Assembly: GCF_000504205.1 (NCBI RefSeq)
Contig: NZ_AZAJ01000001.1
Coordinates: 1,400,879 to 1,464,878, forward strand
Direction of reading: 5' to 3'
DNA from: Methanolobus tindarius DSM 2278
Lineage (GTDB): Archaea; Halobacteriota; Methanosarcinia; Methanosarcinales; Methanosarcinaceae
Length of the DNA stretch: 64,000 nt
The notes beneath the pieces are model-generated. The model worked only from the letters and a program-made list of their open reading frames with translations. It ran no database searches and was not told the origin of the DNA. Positions 1 through 8,246 of this stretch are shown piece after piece; position 1 is the stretch's first letter, and each line of letters opens with the position of its first letter. Made by a program: the position numbers and the translations under genes.

Positions 1-19
1 CGAAGAAGGCACTAAAGAT

Positions 20-766
20 TCAGTCTGATATAACTGCAAATTTATTATTGTTGTCCTGAATTGCCGATAAATTACTTGCAGGATAATATTTCCTAAACCT
101 TCCATCTTTTTCATCACGTATCATATTTTCATCTTTCAACCTGGTTATGTGCCAGTGAATAGTGCTCTTGTCAACCCCGATTTTTTCAGATAATTCCTTA
201 CCAGTCACACCTGGTTCATCACATATTGTTTCCAGGACACACTTTCTGGTATCACCTTGCATATTAGAACCTGCAGCTTGCAGATCGTTCTCATTGGAAT
301 TCCCTTTGCTGAAGTAATTAATAAATCGCCCCTGCTTTAGAGCAATAAGTAGATTTGAAAGCTGAAGCTTATCAGCATGATACCTGAAGGTTCCTCTTTT
401 CATCTTCAGTTCTGAAAGAACATCACTCTCTGAGCACCCAGGATTTTCTGATACATATGAAAGTATCTTTTCCCTGTTCTTTTCACCTTTTGTACATGCT
501 ACTTTTCCAAGAAGCAACGGGATGAATTTACCTATTGAAACTATGATGAACCAGATGGTACAACCTATCCATATGAATTTGAAATATAAGGGAAGATCCC
601 AGAAAGTCAGAATTCCATCTGAACCTGTATTATGGATATTCTCCGGAGGAATGTCTTCTGGAGGTTCAAAGGTGACATAAACTTCGGCACTTGCAACATA
701 ACAATTGCAGATAATCAAAATCAAAAAAATTATTATTTTCAAGGTGTCGTGTAACTTTAATTTCAA
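20..766 (-). CDS. Membrane-anchored double winged-helix transcriptional regulator
   Basis: The 248-residue protein has an N-terminal signal or anchor segment (about 8-27), a short extracytoplasmic stretch, a membrane helix (about 61-87) and two winged-helix DNA-binding domains (about 95-155 and 172-230, ArsR/MarR-like). This layout suggests a regulator held at the membrane that senses outside the cell and binds DNA inside. The start is TTG at 766, preceded by a GGTGG-containing ribosome site. It is divergent from the secreted-protein/ABC block, so control of that block is an inference from position. A decayed copy of its 5' half lies at 7536-7690. Domain type is fairly sure; the targets are not known. 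Confidence 0.8.
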   Translation of the reverse strand: MKLKLHDTLKIIIFLILIICNCYVASAEVYVTFEPPEDIPPENIHNTGSDGILTFWDLPLYFKFIWIGCTIWFIIVSIGKFIPLLLGKVACTKGEKNREKILSYVSENPGCSESDVLSELKMKRGTFRYHADKLQLSNLLIALKQGRFINYFSKGNSNENDLQAAGSNMQGDTRKCVLETICDEPGVTGKELSEKIGVDKSTIHWHITRLKDENMIRDEKDGRFRKYYPASNLSAIQDNNNKFAVISD

Positions 767-1028
767 GTAATGGACCCCACCATCACATCATTTGTAGATA
801 CGTACTACGTTTAAACAAACTTCAGCTTGAAGATAACAAATATGTGATATATAGATTATGGCCAATCATTCCAACTAATTTCAAAATACTATTTTACCAT
901 ACATAACCCACTATTTGATACAGAGAAGAAAAAAGTAGAAAACGCCACATACAGGCAGGATTATTAATCAATCCTTTAACATAAATATTACAAATATAAA
1001 TATAATTCATATTTTTGCATACTCAGTT

Positions 1029-1058
1029 TAAACGATGGCCACAATAGTTAAGTATTTC
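1029..1058 (+). promoter_or_regulatory. Shared promoter/operator motif, copy A
   Basis: TGGCCA (1036-1041) is followed by a TTAAGTATTT stretch that can serve as the TATA box. The same arrangement occurs at 8054, 11458 and 13679, always before a plus-strand gene. A TATA box here would put the transcription start near 1078, exactly where the foldable leader begins. Confidence 0.6.
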
Positions 1059-1077
1059 AAAAAATAATTTTACGATG

Positions 1078-1200
1078 TCACATTGGAATAATGTGGAGTG
1101 GGGTCCAAACTAAACTTGCAGAGTCGGCTTGAACCCCGAAACGCCCTAAGGCAAGGTTATGGTTGGTTTTGATAGTGTTTAAGGTTTGCGTAATCTTGCC
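1078..1200 (+). ncRNA. Candidate structured 5' leader RNA, copy A
   Basis: Three helices can be drawn: CACAT/ATGTG (1078-1082 with 1090-1094), GGGGT/ACCCC (1099-1103 with 1132-1136) and GGCAAGGTT/AATCTTGCC (1149-1157 with 1191-1199, one G-U pair). A nearly identical core occurs at 8097-8222 and a diverged relative at 13714-13830, each in a 5' leader. It fits none of the riboswitch classes I could recall. A cis-regulatory role is inferred. Confidence 0.5.
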
Positions 1201-1233
1201 TCAGGAGTAATTTGAAACGAGGTAAGAAAGAAA

Positions 1234-1647
1234 ATGAAAACTAGCATAATTGCAAAGATAGGAATTTCGATGTTAGTAATGTTGATAGCCGTTGGAACAG
1301 CATCTGCATCAGGAGGGGGATCGTATGCGACCGCAGAAGAAATAGAGGTTGCAGACGGAGATTTTGAAATGATTCGAGGTACTTACAGTGCAGATGACTG
1401 GTATGTTTTTGAGGAAGTTGGCAATGGTGATACAATTTATGTTGACATACAAGAATCATTTACAGATGCAGGTGGTTTCTTGGACTTGCATGACGACGGT
1501 CAGGGAGATATAGAGATACATCTGCCTAATTCTAATGATGACCAAGAAACAAGTGTTACATCAGACCCACTGCCTCGTATTTATGTTGAAGCAGGAACAC
1601 AGTTTTCTTATAAATACTTGGTTGCAAGGAATAGTCCGCTATTCTAA
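1234..1647 (+). CDS. Small secreted PPC-like domain protein
   Basis: This 137-residue protein has a signal peptide (about 1-26, ending ASA) and then a compact beta-rich domain with the spacing of bacterial pre-peptidase C-terminal (PPC) domains, including a YSADDWYVFEEV segment and acidic repeats. It has no other recognisable domain. It starts at ATG after GAGGTAAG. It is the first gene after the foldable leader and has its own terminator before the exporter genes, so it may be made at higher level than they are. It could be a surface or exported partner of the ABC system; that is inference. Confidence 0.7.
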   Translation: MKTSIIAKIGISMLVMLIAVGTASASGGGSYATAEEIEVADGDFEMIRGTYSADDWYVFEEVGNGDTIYVDIQESFTDAGGFLDLHDDGQGDIEIHLPNSNDDQETSVTSDPLPRIYVEAGTQFSYKYLVARNSPLF

Positions 1648-1661
1648 GAATAAAATTTGGA

Positions 1662-1700
1662 TGGAAGGATTAAAATGCAGAATCTTTCCTACTTTTTTTA
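1662..1700 (+). terminator. Hairpin plus T tract after the PPC-like gene
   Basis: GGAAGGATT (1663-1671) pairs with AATCTTTCC (1681-1689), nine pairs with one G-T, followed by seven T residues. It lies between the PPC-like gene and the beta-propeller gene. Confidence 0.6.
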
Positions 1701-1733
1701 TAATGGTGAATTGACTTTTAGATAGAGGATCGA

Positions 1734-3341
1734 ATGAATAAGCTCGTAATTTCAACATTGATATTAATTACATTATGTAGCATGTCCCAATCTACTGCTG
1801 CAAATGAGGAATTGGAAATAAACATCACTGCCATTGCTGATTTAAATCAAACAATCGGAAAAGATGTTATGAGTTTAGTAGATTCTAATGGTCTTATTAT
1901 TGACAATGCCCCATTGTTTACCACATTATGGAGTCTTGATGAAAAGCATATGTTGATTTACGTATATATGAGTGCACATCAAAAAAGCAAGGGAGCCTTT
2001 AGGGGTAGCGGTATTTATGCGCTCTACATAACAAACGTCAATTGTTCTGAAATTACACGAGTTAATTGGAAAGAATACACGTCTGCTGATGGGAGCACAA
2101 TATCATCTCCTGAATGGAGTTTCTCTGGTGATTATTTTTCATATTTGGAAATAACAAATACAGCAAAAGTGAGTTCAACACAAAGTTCTTCTACACTTTA
2201 TGTTATGTCAAAAAATCTAGACATTATTCGAAAAATAAACTGTGATCCAGAGAAAATTAAAAAATGGAAAAACAAATGGTCTCCTAAAGAAGATAAAATA
2301 AGTTTTATTGAACAGAGTACTAATCTAAGTATTTATGATGTTAATGATAATTGTAGCCTTCGTTTTGATTTACATGATGATTACACATACTTAGACGACG
2401 GAGCATGGTCCCCTGATGGAAGCAAGATTAGCTTTACAAAAGATCAAAACGAAATTATTATATTAGATATTGAAAAAAAAGGACTTAATACAATTTATTC
2501 GGCCAGTACTGCTGGCATGGTAAATGGTAAACAATGGAGTCCTGATAGTAAAAAATTATTTTTTTATGCCATAACAGGGTCCGAAAAAGAAGGTACGCTC
2601 TTGTATGACATATACGTGATGGAAGAATATACTAAGTGTCCATTAAAAGTTATATCTTATAAATCCCCTTCATCAGCAATATTTCAATGGTATCCAGATA
2701 GTGAAAATTTGTTATTAATGCATCATAATCCGGACTCGAATTCATATGAATTAGATTCGTTATCAGATAGTGGAAGCACAAAAGAACTATTTACATGCAA
2801 TCAGCATCTTTATGCAAGTATTGGACCCAATGATTATATTCTGGCCACCAATTCGAATCCAACTCTTAATCGAATTGAAAACCACTTCCATGCATACGAC
2901 TTATTTTTGTTTAATGATTCAAAAGAATTTTGTTTTGAAAATATCACATATTACACATGGAAAGATGACAATTTACTATTTGTTTCAGAAGGTAAAATGA
3001 AGATTTTTGAACCGGATAGTGAACAGATATTGGAAACACCTATAGTGACAAAAGAATTTGAGACCATTCGCTTATCTCCAAGCGGGGATTTCATTTTTTT
3101 GGGCAGTACAATTATGGGATTTCAAAAACAAGAAGATCATACAGATTACAATATGAATATTAGCTCGACCCCAGAAGTTATAATAAAAAATCCAGAAAAT
3201 GAACCAGACCCAACAAAAACAACTGCTGAAAAAAAAAGCACAGGCTTCAGTCGCAATACTTGTTTTTTAATTATAGGCATTACAATCATATTTTCATGGA
3301 TTATAATCAAGCTTACTTTTAATAAATATATAAAAAGATAG
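1734..3341 (+). CDS. Membrane-anchored TolB/WD40-like beta-propeller protein
   Basis: The 535-residue product starts with a signal peptide (about 1-22) and ends with a membrane helix (about 508-527) and a basic tail, so the body faces outside. The body carries repeated W-S-P-D-G/S-K motifs typical of TolB/PD40 propeller blades (for example WSPDGSKISF and WSPDSKKLFF). A GAGG ribosome site precedes the ATG. It is followed 10 bases later by the first ABC permease, so it is probably an accessory or substrate-recognition part of that exporter. It is AT-rich and has no close named relative that I recognise. Confidence 0.75.
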   Translation: MNKLVISTLILITLCSMSQSTAANEELEINITAIADLNQTIGKDVMSLVDSNGLIIDNAPLFTTLWSLDEKHMLIYVYMSAHQKSKGAFRGSGIYALYITNVNCSEITRVNWKEYTSADGSTISSPEWSFSGDYFSYLEITNTAKVSSTQSSSTLYVMSKNLDIIRKINCDPEKIKKWKNKWSPKEDKISFIEQSTNLSIYDVNDNCSLRFDLHDDYTYLDDGAWSPDGSKISFTKDQNEIIILDIEKKGLNTIYSASTAGMVNGKQWSPDSKKLFFYAITGSEKEGTLLYDIYVMEEYTKCPLKVISYKSPSSAIFQWYPDSENLLLMHHNPDSNSYELDSLSDSGSTKELFTCNQHLYASIGPNDYILATNSNPTLNRIENHFHAYDLFLFNDSKEFCFENITYYTWKDDNLLFVSEGKMKIFEPDSEQILETPIVTKEFETIRLSPSGDFIFLGSTIMGFQKQEDHTDYNMNISSTPEVIIKNPENEPDPTKTTAEKKSTGFSRNTCFLIIGITIIFSWIIIKLTFNKYIKR

Positions 3342-3351
3342 GGAGATCAGA

Positions 3352-4251
3352 ATGAATACAATGCAAAGTGTGTTTGTGATTTCAGAAAAAGAATTTGCAG
3401 ATAATATATGGAGTCCTAAATTATTGGCATTGATAGTTATAATTACATCCTCAATATTCTCCAGAACTTACCTTTCCGGAATAACACAAAATTCTGATTT
3501 ATTGGGAGGGTTTCTTGATGTTGCAAAAATAATATCTCTTTTTCTTCCACTCGTAGGAGTTGTCCTTGGGTTTGATGCAATAAGCAAGGAGAAGGATAGT
3601 GGAGCTCTTAATGTACTTTTAACACATCCTGTGTACAGGGATACAATTGTAGCAGGAAAAACACTAGGTGCAATGGGTACATTGGCGCTTATTGTTTTTA
3701 TATCAACTATCACTGTAATTGGAGCAAGATTGATTTCTTCAGGATTAGAATTAAATTCATTAGCCATTAGTAGACTTCTTATTTTTTCAATTCTTACATA
3801 CTTTTATTTATCCATATTCATTTCCTTTGCGATGTTCAGTTCAATAATAACAAATAATTCTACAAATGCACTAATTTACAATATAGCAACATGGCTAATA
3901 CTGTGTATTGCTTTTGGAATGATTGCGGCAACAGCTGCTTCTTTTGTAACAGATGAAAAACCTCTGGACTTGAGTGACAATAATAATTTTTTGATTATGA
4001 ATGCAAATTTGCAACAATTATCTCCTTCTCACCATTATTTAATGGCTGTATCCGGTAACCCCAGTCCTGGGTGGTCAGGAGTTTCAAGTGGTAGACCAGA
4101 GGTAGATGGTATATTTGATACAAAACACACCCTTCATCAGTGGTGGAACGAACTTGGAGTGAATGTTATAATATTGATAATTAGCCCTGTTTTTTTGACA
4201 ATAATAACATATATAGTATTTTTGCGTAAGGATTTGAGTAATGTGGGGTAA
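3352..4251 (+). CDS. ABC-2 type permease (NosY-like), first copy
   Basis: A 299-residue integral membrane protein with about six hydrophobic segments and the cytoplasmic loop SGALNVLLTHPVYRD typical of ABC-2/NosY permeases. It is clearly paralogous to the next gene, which has SGSLNVLLTHPVYRD at the same place, so the pair arose by tandem duplication and probably forms a heterodimeric channel. It has a GGGAGATCAG ribosome site and sits in an operon with the ATPase at 6331. The transported substrate cannot be read from sequence. Confidence 0.85.
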   Translation: MNTMQSVFVISEKEFADNIWSPKLLALIVIITSSIFSRTYLSGITQNSDLLGGFLDVAKIISLFLPLVGVVLGFDAISKEKDSGALNVLLTHPVYRDTIVAGKTLGAMGTLALIVFISTITVIGARLISSGLELNSLAISRLLIFSILTYFYLSIFISFAMFSSIITNNSTNALIYNIATWLILCIAFGMIAATAASFVTDEKPLDLSDNNNFLIMNANLQQLSPSHHYLMAVSGNPSPGWSGVSSGRPEVDGIFDTKHTLHQWWNELGVNVIILIISPVFLTIITYIVFLRKDLSNVG

Positions 4252-4255
4252 TTAA

Positions 4256-5119
4256 ATGAACAACAAAAACATATTCGTGATTGCTAAAAAGGAAGCTAAT
4301 GACTACCTTCATGACAGTGGTTTCTTAATAATACTTTCAATATGTACAGTGATAATATTCGCTTCTACATACATCCCAGCCTCCATGACAACCGCAACAA
4401 CAGTTTTGAGCAGTATAAATGTTAAAATGATATCACAGTTTATTCCATTAATTGGTATAGCTCTTGGTTTTAATACAGTAGTAAAGGAAAGAATATCAGG
4501 ATCATTGAACGTCTTGCTGACCCATCCAGTGTATAGGGACAACATCATTACAGGAAAAATAGTTGGAACAATCCTGGTGTTAGCTGTCATAATCGTATTT
4601 TCAGTTTTAGTATCTACTGGTGCAGTAATCATTTTTTATGGGAGGGCAGTTGAATATATGGAATTGGAACGCATATTTATATTAACTATATTTACATTTC
4701 TTTATGCTTGTATATATTTATTTATATCTGTTTTTATTTCAATCAATGTTAAAACATCTTCAGAAGCTTTAATATACAACATAATAATCTGGCTTGCAAC
4801 TTGCGTATTATTTGGTTCACTGCTTAAAACTACTGTTTTTATACTGACTGAGCAGACATCGGTTGATAGTGTACTGATAATGCAACTTTTGAATCTGTCA
4901 CCAATACACCATTATGCCCAAGCAATTGGTGGCTCTGCAGACTATGGTTTTGGAGGAGTTAATGCAAAAGCTGCCATTTATGGATTTTTTGATACCCGGT
5001 ATACACTCACTCAAATATTCAACGAATTCTGGGTAAATATTGTAATACTAATAATAACTCCAATAATCCTTCTTGTTGCAACTTTCATTACATTTCTGCG
5101 GAAAGATATTACACTTTAA
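4256..5119 (+). CDS. ABC-2 type permease (NosY-like), second copy
   Basis: A 287-residue membrane protein, paralogous along its whole length to the preceding gene and starting 4 bases after it. It keeps the conserved loop and a C-terminal hydrophobic segment ending in FLRKD, as does its twin. It should pair with that permease and the ATPase at 6331 as an exporter or membrane-remodelling ABC system. Direction and substrate are unknown. Confidence 0.85.
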   Translation: MNNKNIFVIAKKEANDYLHDSGFLIILSICTVIIFASTYIPASMTTATTVLSSINVKMISQFIPLIGIALGFNTVVKERISGSLNVLLTHPVYRDNIITGKIVGTILVLAVIIVFSVLVSTGAVIIFYGRAVEYMELERIFILTIFTFLYACIYLFISVFISINVKTSSEALIYNIIIWLATCVLFGSLLKTTVFILTEQTSVDSVLIMQLLNLSPIHHYAQAIGGSADYGFGGVNAKAAIYGFFDTRYTLTQIFNEFWVNIVILIITPIILLVATFITFLRKDITL

Positions 5120-5128
5120 AAGGATAAC

Positions 5129-6328
5129 ATGATTTCTATAAAACATATGACTATTGGGGTTACTTTTTGTCTTATATTAGCATCTTCATATGCAAGTGCA
5201 GACTGGTCATCAGTATGCGTAAAAAACCAAATCACTGGGAAAGTGGTCTACCCCGGAGATATTGTTGAGTTTCCTATAACCATAGAGAAAGGGTACAATG
5301 GCACTGATGATTCGTGGTGCACCATGCTAGTAAAAAGTAAGCCTGAGGGGTGGACTGCTGGATTTTATGAAGATAATGACCAGATAACTAACATCTTCTT
5401 TCCTGAGGATGAAAGTGACCCTGTAGATGTTGTTTTGAAGGTGAAAACACCTCAAAACGTATCAGATGGAATTTATTCCATATGGGTAGATATCAAACCA
5501 GATGATGGCGATATCATTTCTAGAGAATTTGCGATTACTGTAGATACCAAAGCTGAACCTAACATTGAGATATACTCAAGTACTCCTGGAATAGAAACAC
5601 GATCAAATGATCCGGTAAAATATCTCCTTACCTTGGAAAACAAGTATGATCATAGGATAACAGTTAATCTGGATACTATTGGTAAATCGGAAAATTTGAG
5701 CGTTGAATTCCTGCAGGAGATCGATGATGAAGAATTCAGACTTAAAACGCTGTCATTAGCTGCAAACTCTCAGTATGATATTCTTATGGGAGTGAAGCCA
5801 TCTATAAATCTAACAGATGGAACATATTCATTCAAGGTCCAAGCGGTACCGGAAAATGGAGGAAATGGCGTTTCACTGAATTTGAATCTGATAATCAATA
5901 ACAATTTAGAAACTGAGGAAATGCTGACTATATCGCAAAGTACATCCAGTCTAGTTCTCAATCCTGGTTCTTCGAAAGAGATCTATGTTACTTTAAGGAA
6001 TAATGGTGATGAGACACTTACAAATATTGATCTAAAAGTACAGGATGTTACAGGAATTACCGCTGAAGTAAGAAGCTTTGGTACAATTGATGAACTTGAA
6101 CCAGGAGAGTCGTGGGATACTTCAATAGAGATTACCGCGCGTGCGGACGCAAGTCCTGGTACTAAAGACCTTCTAATGAGGGCTGTTAGCGATGACACTC
6201 AAAGCCAAGACGGAAGAGTAGAGATAATAGTGGAAAAGTCAGACAGTGGAGGATTTATTGGGATAGGGATGGTCGTGGTTTCTATACTTTTGTTAATAGT
6301 AATTGTACGTAAGTTTGGAAGGCGATAA
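5129..6328 (+). CDS. Surface-anchored NEW3/Ig-like repeat protein
   Basis: The 399-residue protein has a signal peptide (about 1-24), three beta-sandwich units (about 35-130, 145-255 and 270-370) resembling NEW3/COG1470 domains, and a C-terminal membrane helix (about 376-394) with a basic end. It would sit outside the membrane, anchored beside the permeases. It lies in the operon between the second permease and the ATPase, and proteins of this type accompany NosDFY-like exporters in methanogens. Its binding partner is unknown. Confidence 0.75.
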   Translation: MISIKHMTIGVTFCLILASSYASADWSSVCVKNQITGKVVYPGDIVEFPITIEKGYNGTDDSWCTMLVKSKPEGWTAGFYEDNDQITNIFFPEDESDPVDVVLKVKTPQNVSDGIYSIWVDIKPDDGDIISREFAITVDTKAEPNIEIYSSTPGIETRSNDPVKYLLTLENKYDHRITVNLDTIGKSENLSVEFLQEIDDEEFRLKTLSLAANSQYDILMGVKPSINLTDGTYSFKVQAVPENGGNGVSLNLNLIINNNLETEEMLTISQSTSSLVLNPGSSKEIYVTLRNNGDETLTNIDLKVQDVTGITAEVRSFGTIDELEPGESWDTSIEITARADASPGTKDLLMRAVSDDTQSQDGRVEIIVEKSDSGGFIGIGMVVVSILLLIVIVRKFGRR

Positions 6329-6330
6329 AC

Positions 6331-7326
6331 ATGGAAATAATTAGTAGAGAACAGGAACAAAGCCAAATTATGGAAAGAACCAAGGAATTAGCTATAGAAA
6401 CCATCAATCTAAGTAAATCATTCGGAAAAGAGAAGAAAATACACGCCGTAGATAATCTGAATCTGAAAGTAAAAAAAGGTGAAGTTTTTGGTTTTGTCGG
6501 ACCAAACGGGGCAGGTAAGACAACAACTATGAAAATGCTTATAGGCTTACTGGAACCTACATCTGGAAGTGGAAAAGTGGCAAAATACGACATATTGCAT
6601 GAAATAATCAACATCAGAGAAGAAACAGGAGTCTTACCTGAACCTGCTGGATTTTATGATTACCTAACTGCAAGACAAAATTTACGCTTTTATGCAAAGC
6701 TATATGATATAGATTCTAATGAAAGAGAGAAAAGAATCGAGAACTTACTTGAAACAGTTGGCCTGTCGCGTGCAATCGACCAAAAGATAGGAGGTTTTTC
6801 CACGGGAATGCGAAAGCGTTTTGGGCTTGCTCAAGCCCTAATCAATGAGCCAACAGTACTTTTCCTTGATGAACCTACAAGTGGGATCGATCCTCTTGGT
6901 GCTCAAATGATGAGGAATCTAATAAAAAATCTAAATAAAAGTAAAAGTGTGACAGTATTTTTGAGTTCACACTCAATGGAAGAAGTTGAAGAAATCTGTG
7001 ACAGAATTGCAATTATTGCTAAAGGTAAATTGCTGGCAGTTGGCTCAGTTGAAGATTTGAGAAGTGTGGTAAGGGAAAAGGAAGGAGTACATTATCTACT
7101 TGAAGTTCAGGATATCATACCTTCAGAAGCTGTAGAAATTGTAAAGGATGTAGACGGTGTAGAAGAGGTTGAGATACAATATCCTACACTGAAAGTGCAT
7201 TCTAATTTTAAAAATGGAGCTGAAATTGCAAAAGCATTAGCGAAGACAGGAGGCACTATATCTTTATTAGAAGAACAGGAATTAACTCTGCAAAAATTGT
7301 TCCTCAAGATTATTGAAGAAGCATGA
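6331..7326 (+). CDS. ABC transporter ATP-binding protein (exporter type)
   Basis: The 331-residue protein has Walker A GPNGAGKTT (57-65), signature FSTGM in a GGFSTGMRKR context (about 155), Walker B VLFLDEP and the H-loop SSHSMEE, followed by a C-terminal regulatory extension typical of NosF/CcmA-like ATPases of ABC-2 systems. It starts 2 bases after the NEW3 gene. An alternative ATG lies 13 codons in (MERTKE). It drives the two permeases at 3352 and 4256. Confidence 0.9.
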   Translation: MEIISREQEQSQIMERTKELAIETINLSKSFGKEKKIHAVDNLNLKVKKGEVFGFVGPNGAGKTTTMKMLIGLLEPTSGSGKVAKYDILHEIINIREETGVLPEPAGFYDYLTARQNLRFYAKLYDIDSNEREKRIENLLETVGLSRAIDQKIGGFSTGMRKRFGLAQALINEPTVLFLDEPTSGIDPLGAQMMRNLIKNLNKSKSVTVFLSSHSMEEVEEICDRIAIIAKGKLLAVGSVEDLRSVVREKEGVHYLLEVQDIIPSEAVEIVKDVDGVEEVEIQYPTLKVHSNFKNGAEIAKALAKTGGTISLLEEQELTLQKLFLKIIEEA

Positions 7327-7535
7327 TCTAATGAGGTAAGATATATTGATAGTTGTTCCTAAAGAGTTTGTGTTAAAAGATTTGCTAAAATTTCGGCTTT
7401 GTAGAATTTCTGTTAATCTGAGTGACACAAACATTGCTCTTTTTCTTTCCACAAAAACAGTCTGTGAACTAAATCAGATAAATGATAAATAATCCGATTC
7501 TGTTCTTTTCATCTTTATTGCGTGATGCTTTTCCC

Positions 7536-7690
7536 ATTAACAGCGTATGAATTTATCGATTGAAATCATGATAAAACAGATAGTACAACTCACCCATATA
7601 AATTCGAGTTTAAGAGGAGATCTCAAACAGTAAGTATTCCATCTGAACTTTTATTATGCACTTTTCTGGAAGGAACATCTCTTTCCAGCT
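7536..7690 (-). pseudogene. Decayed fragment of the membrane-anchored winged-helix regulator
   Basis: Read on the minus strand, this stretch matches codons of the regulator at 20-766 from about residue 35 to 82, at roughly two bases in three. The motif SDGILT is intact. The next W codon has become TGA and one base is lost a few codons later, so it cannot encode the protein. Both DNA-binding domains are missing. It marks the left end of the duplicated cassette in front of the protease gene. Confidence 0.75.
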
Positions 7691-8045
7691 TAAAGAATCG
7701 CATGAGTTTCAGAACTTACAATAAAGCAAAGGTATATAATCAAAAAATAATACATACTATTTTCAAAGAGTTTCTTAACCTGAATAACAATCTATGGAAT
7801 TCTTTCCATCACATAATTTACAAATACATTATAATAAACTTCTTTTTGAAGCAGGTAAATATGCGATATATAGATTATGGTCAATCATTCCAACTAATTT
7901 TTAAATACTACGTCACGAAACACACCCTATTATTTTACACAGAGATTCAAAGTGAGAAACGTAATCTATGGGCCTAATTATGAAATAAACAAATTAGGCA
8001 TGTATTAAATATCTACTCATAAATTATATTTTCTACATACTCCGT

Positions 8046-8078
8046 TTTAACGATGGCCACAATTGTTAAATAAAATAG
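8046..8078 (+). promoter_or_regulatory. Shared promoter/operator motif, copy B
   Basis: TGGCCA (8054-8059) followed by GTTAAATAAAA, in the same arrangement as copy A at 1036. It lies about 190 bases before the protease start, and the predicted transcription start falls at the beginning of the foldable leader. Confidence 0.6.
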
Positions 8079-8096
8079 CAAGTAATTTTGCAATGT

Positions 8097-8222
8097 CACA
8101 TAGTAATAATGTGGAGTGGGGTCCAAACTAAACTTGCAGAGTCGGCTTGTACCCCGGAACGCCCTAAGGCAAGGTTCTGGTTGACTTTGGTAATGCTCAA
8201 AATTTGCGTGATCTTGCCTTTT
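8097..8222 (+). ncRNA. Candidate structured 5' leader RNA, copy B
   Basis: The core from 8110 to 8175 is nearly identical to 1093-1157, whereas the flanks are more diverged. The same helices form: CACAT/ATGTG, GGGGT/ACCCC and a longer outer helix AGGCAAGGTT/GATCTTGCCT (8167-8176 with 8210-8219). Two bases differ in the closing stem relative to copy A yet pairing is kept through G-U pairs. It ends about 25 bases before the protease ATG. Confidence 0.5.
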
Positions 8223-8246
8223 GGGACTAAACAAAAGGTGAAATCA

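Larger units (their letters stand above)
767..1233. promoter_or_regulatory. Divergent regulatory region between regulator and secreted-protein gene
   Basis: No gene is seen in these 467 bases. They hold a TGGCCA box at about 855 inside a stretch repeated at about 7865, a second TGGCCA promoter motif at 1036, and a foldable transcribed leader at 1078-1200 just before the 1234 gene. Most of the region is duplicated upstream of the metalloprotease gene (7691-8246), which argues that the whole unit is a functional control cassette. Confidence 0.6.
7327..8246. other. Gene-free duplicated control region
   Basis: These 920 bases hold no intact gene. The stretch from about 7536 onward is a diverged copy of the 513-1230 region: a broken piece of the regulator gene (7536-7690), matching AT-rich spacer (7860-7930 resembles 854-920), the promoter motif at 8054 and the leader RNA from 8097. 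An open frame at 7702-7977 is the translated spacer and does not look coding. Confidence 0.7.

Noticed and set aside
7702-7977. 91-codon open frame on the plus strand
   Set aside because: It is the translated AT-rich spacer of the duplicated control cassette. It matches non-coding sequence at 780-920 and has no ribosome site.
8088-8246. N-terminal extension of the metalloprotease
   Set aside because: It would translate the leader RNA and precede a clear signal peptide that starts at ATG 8247 with its own ribosome site.
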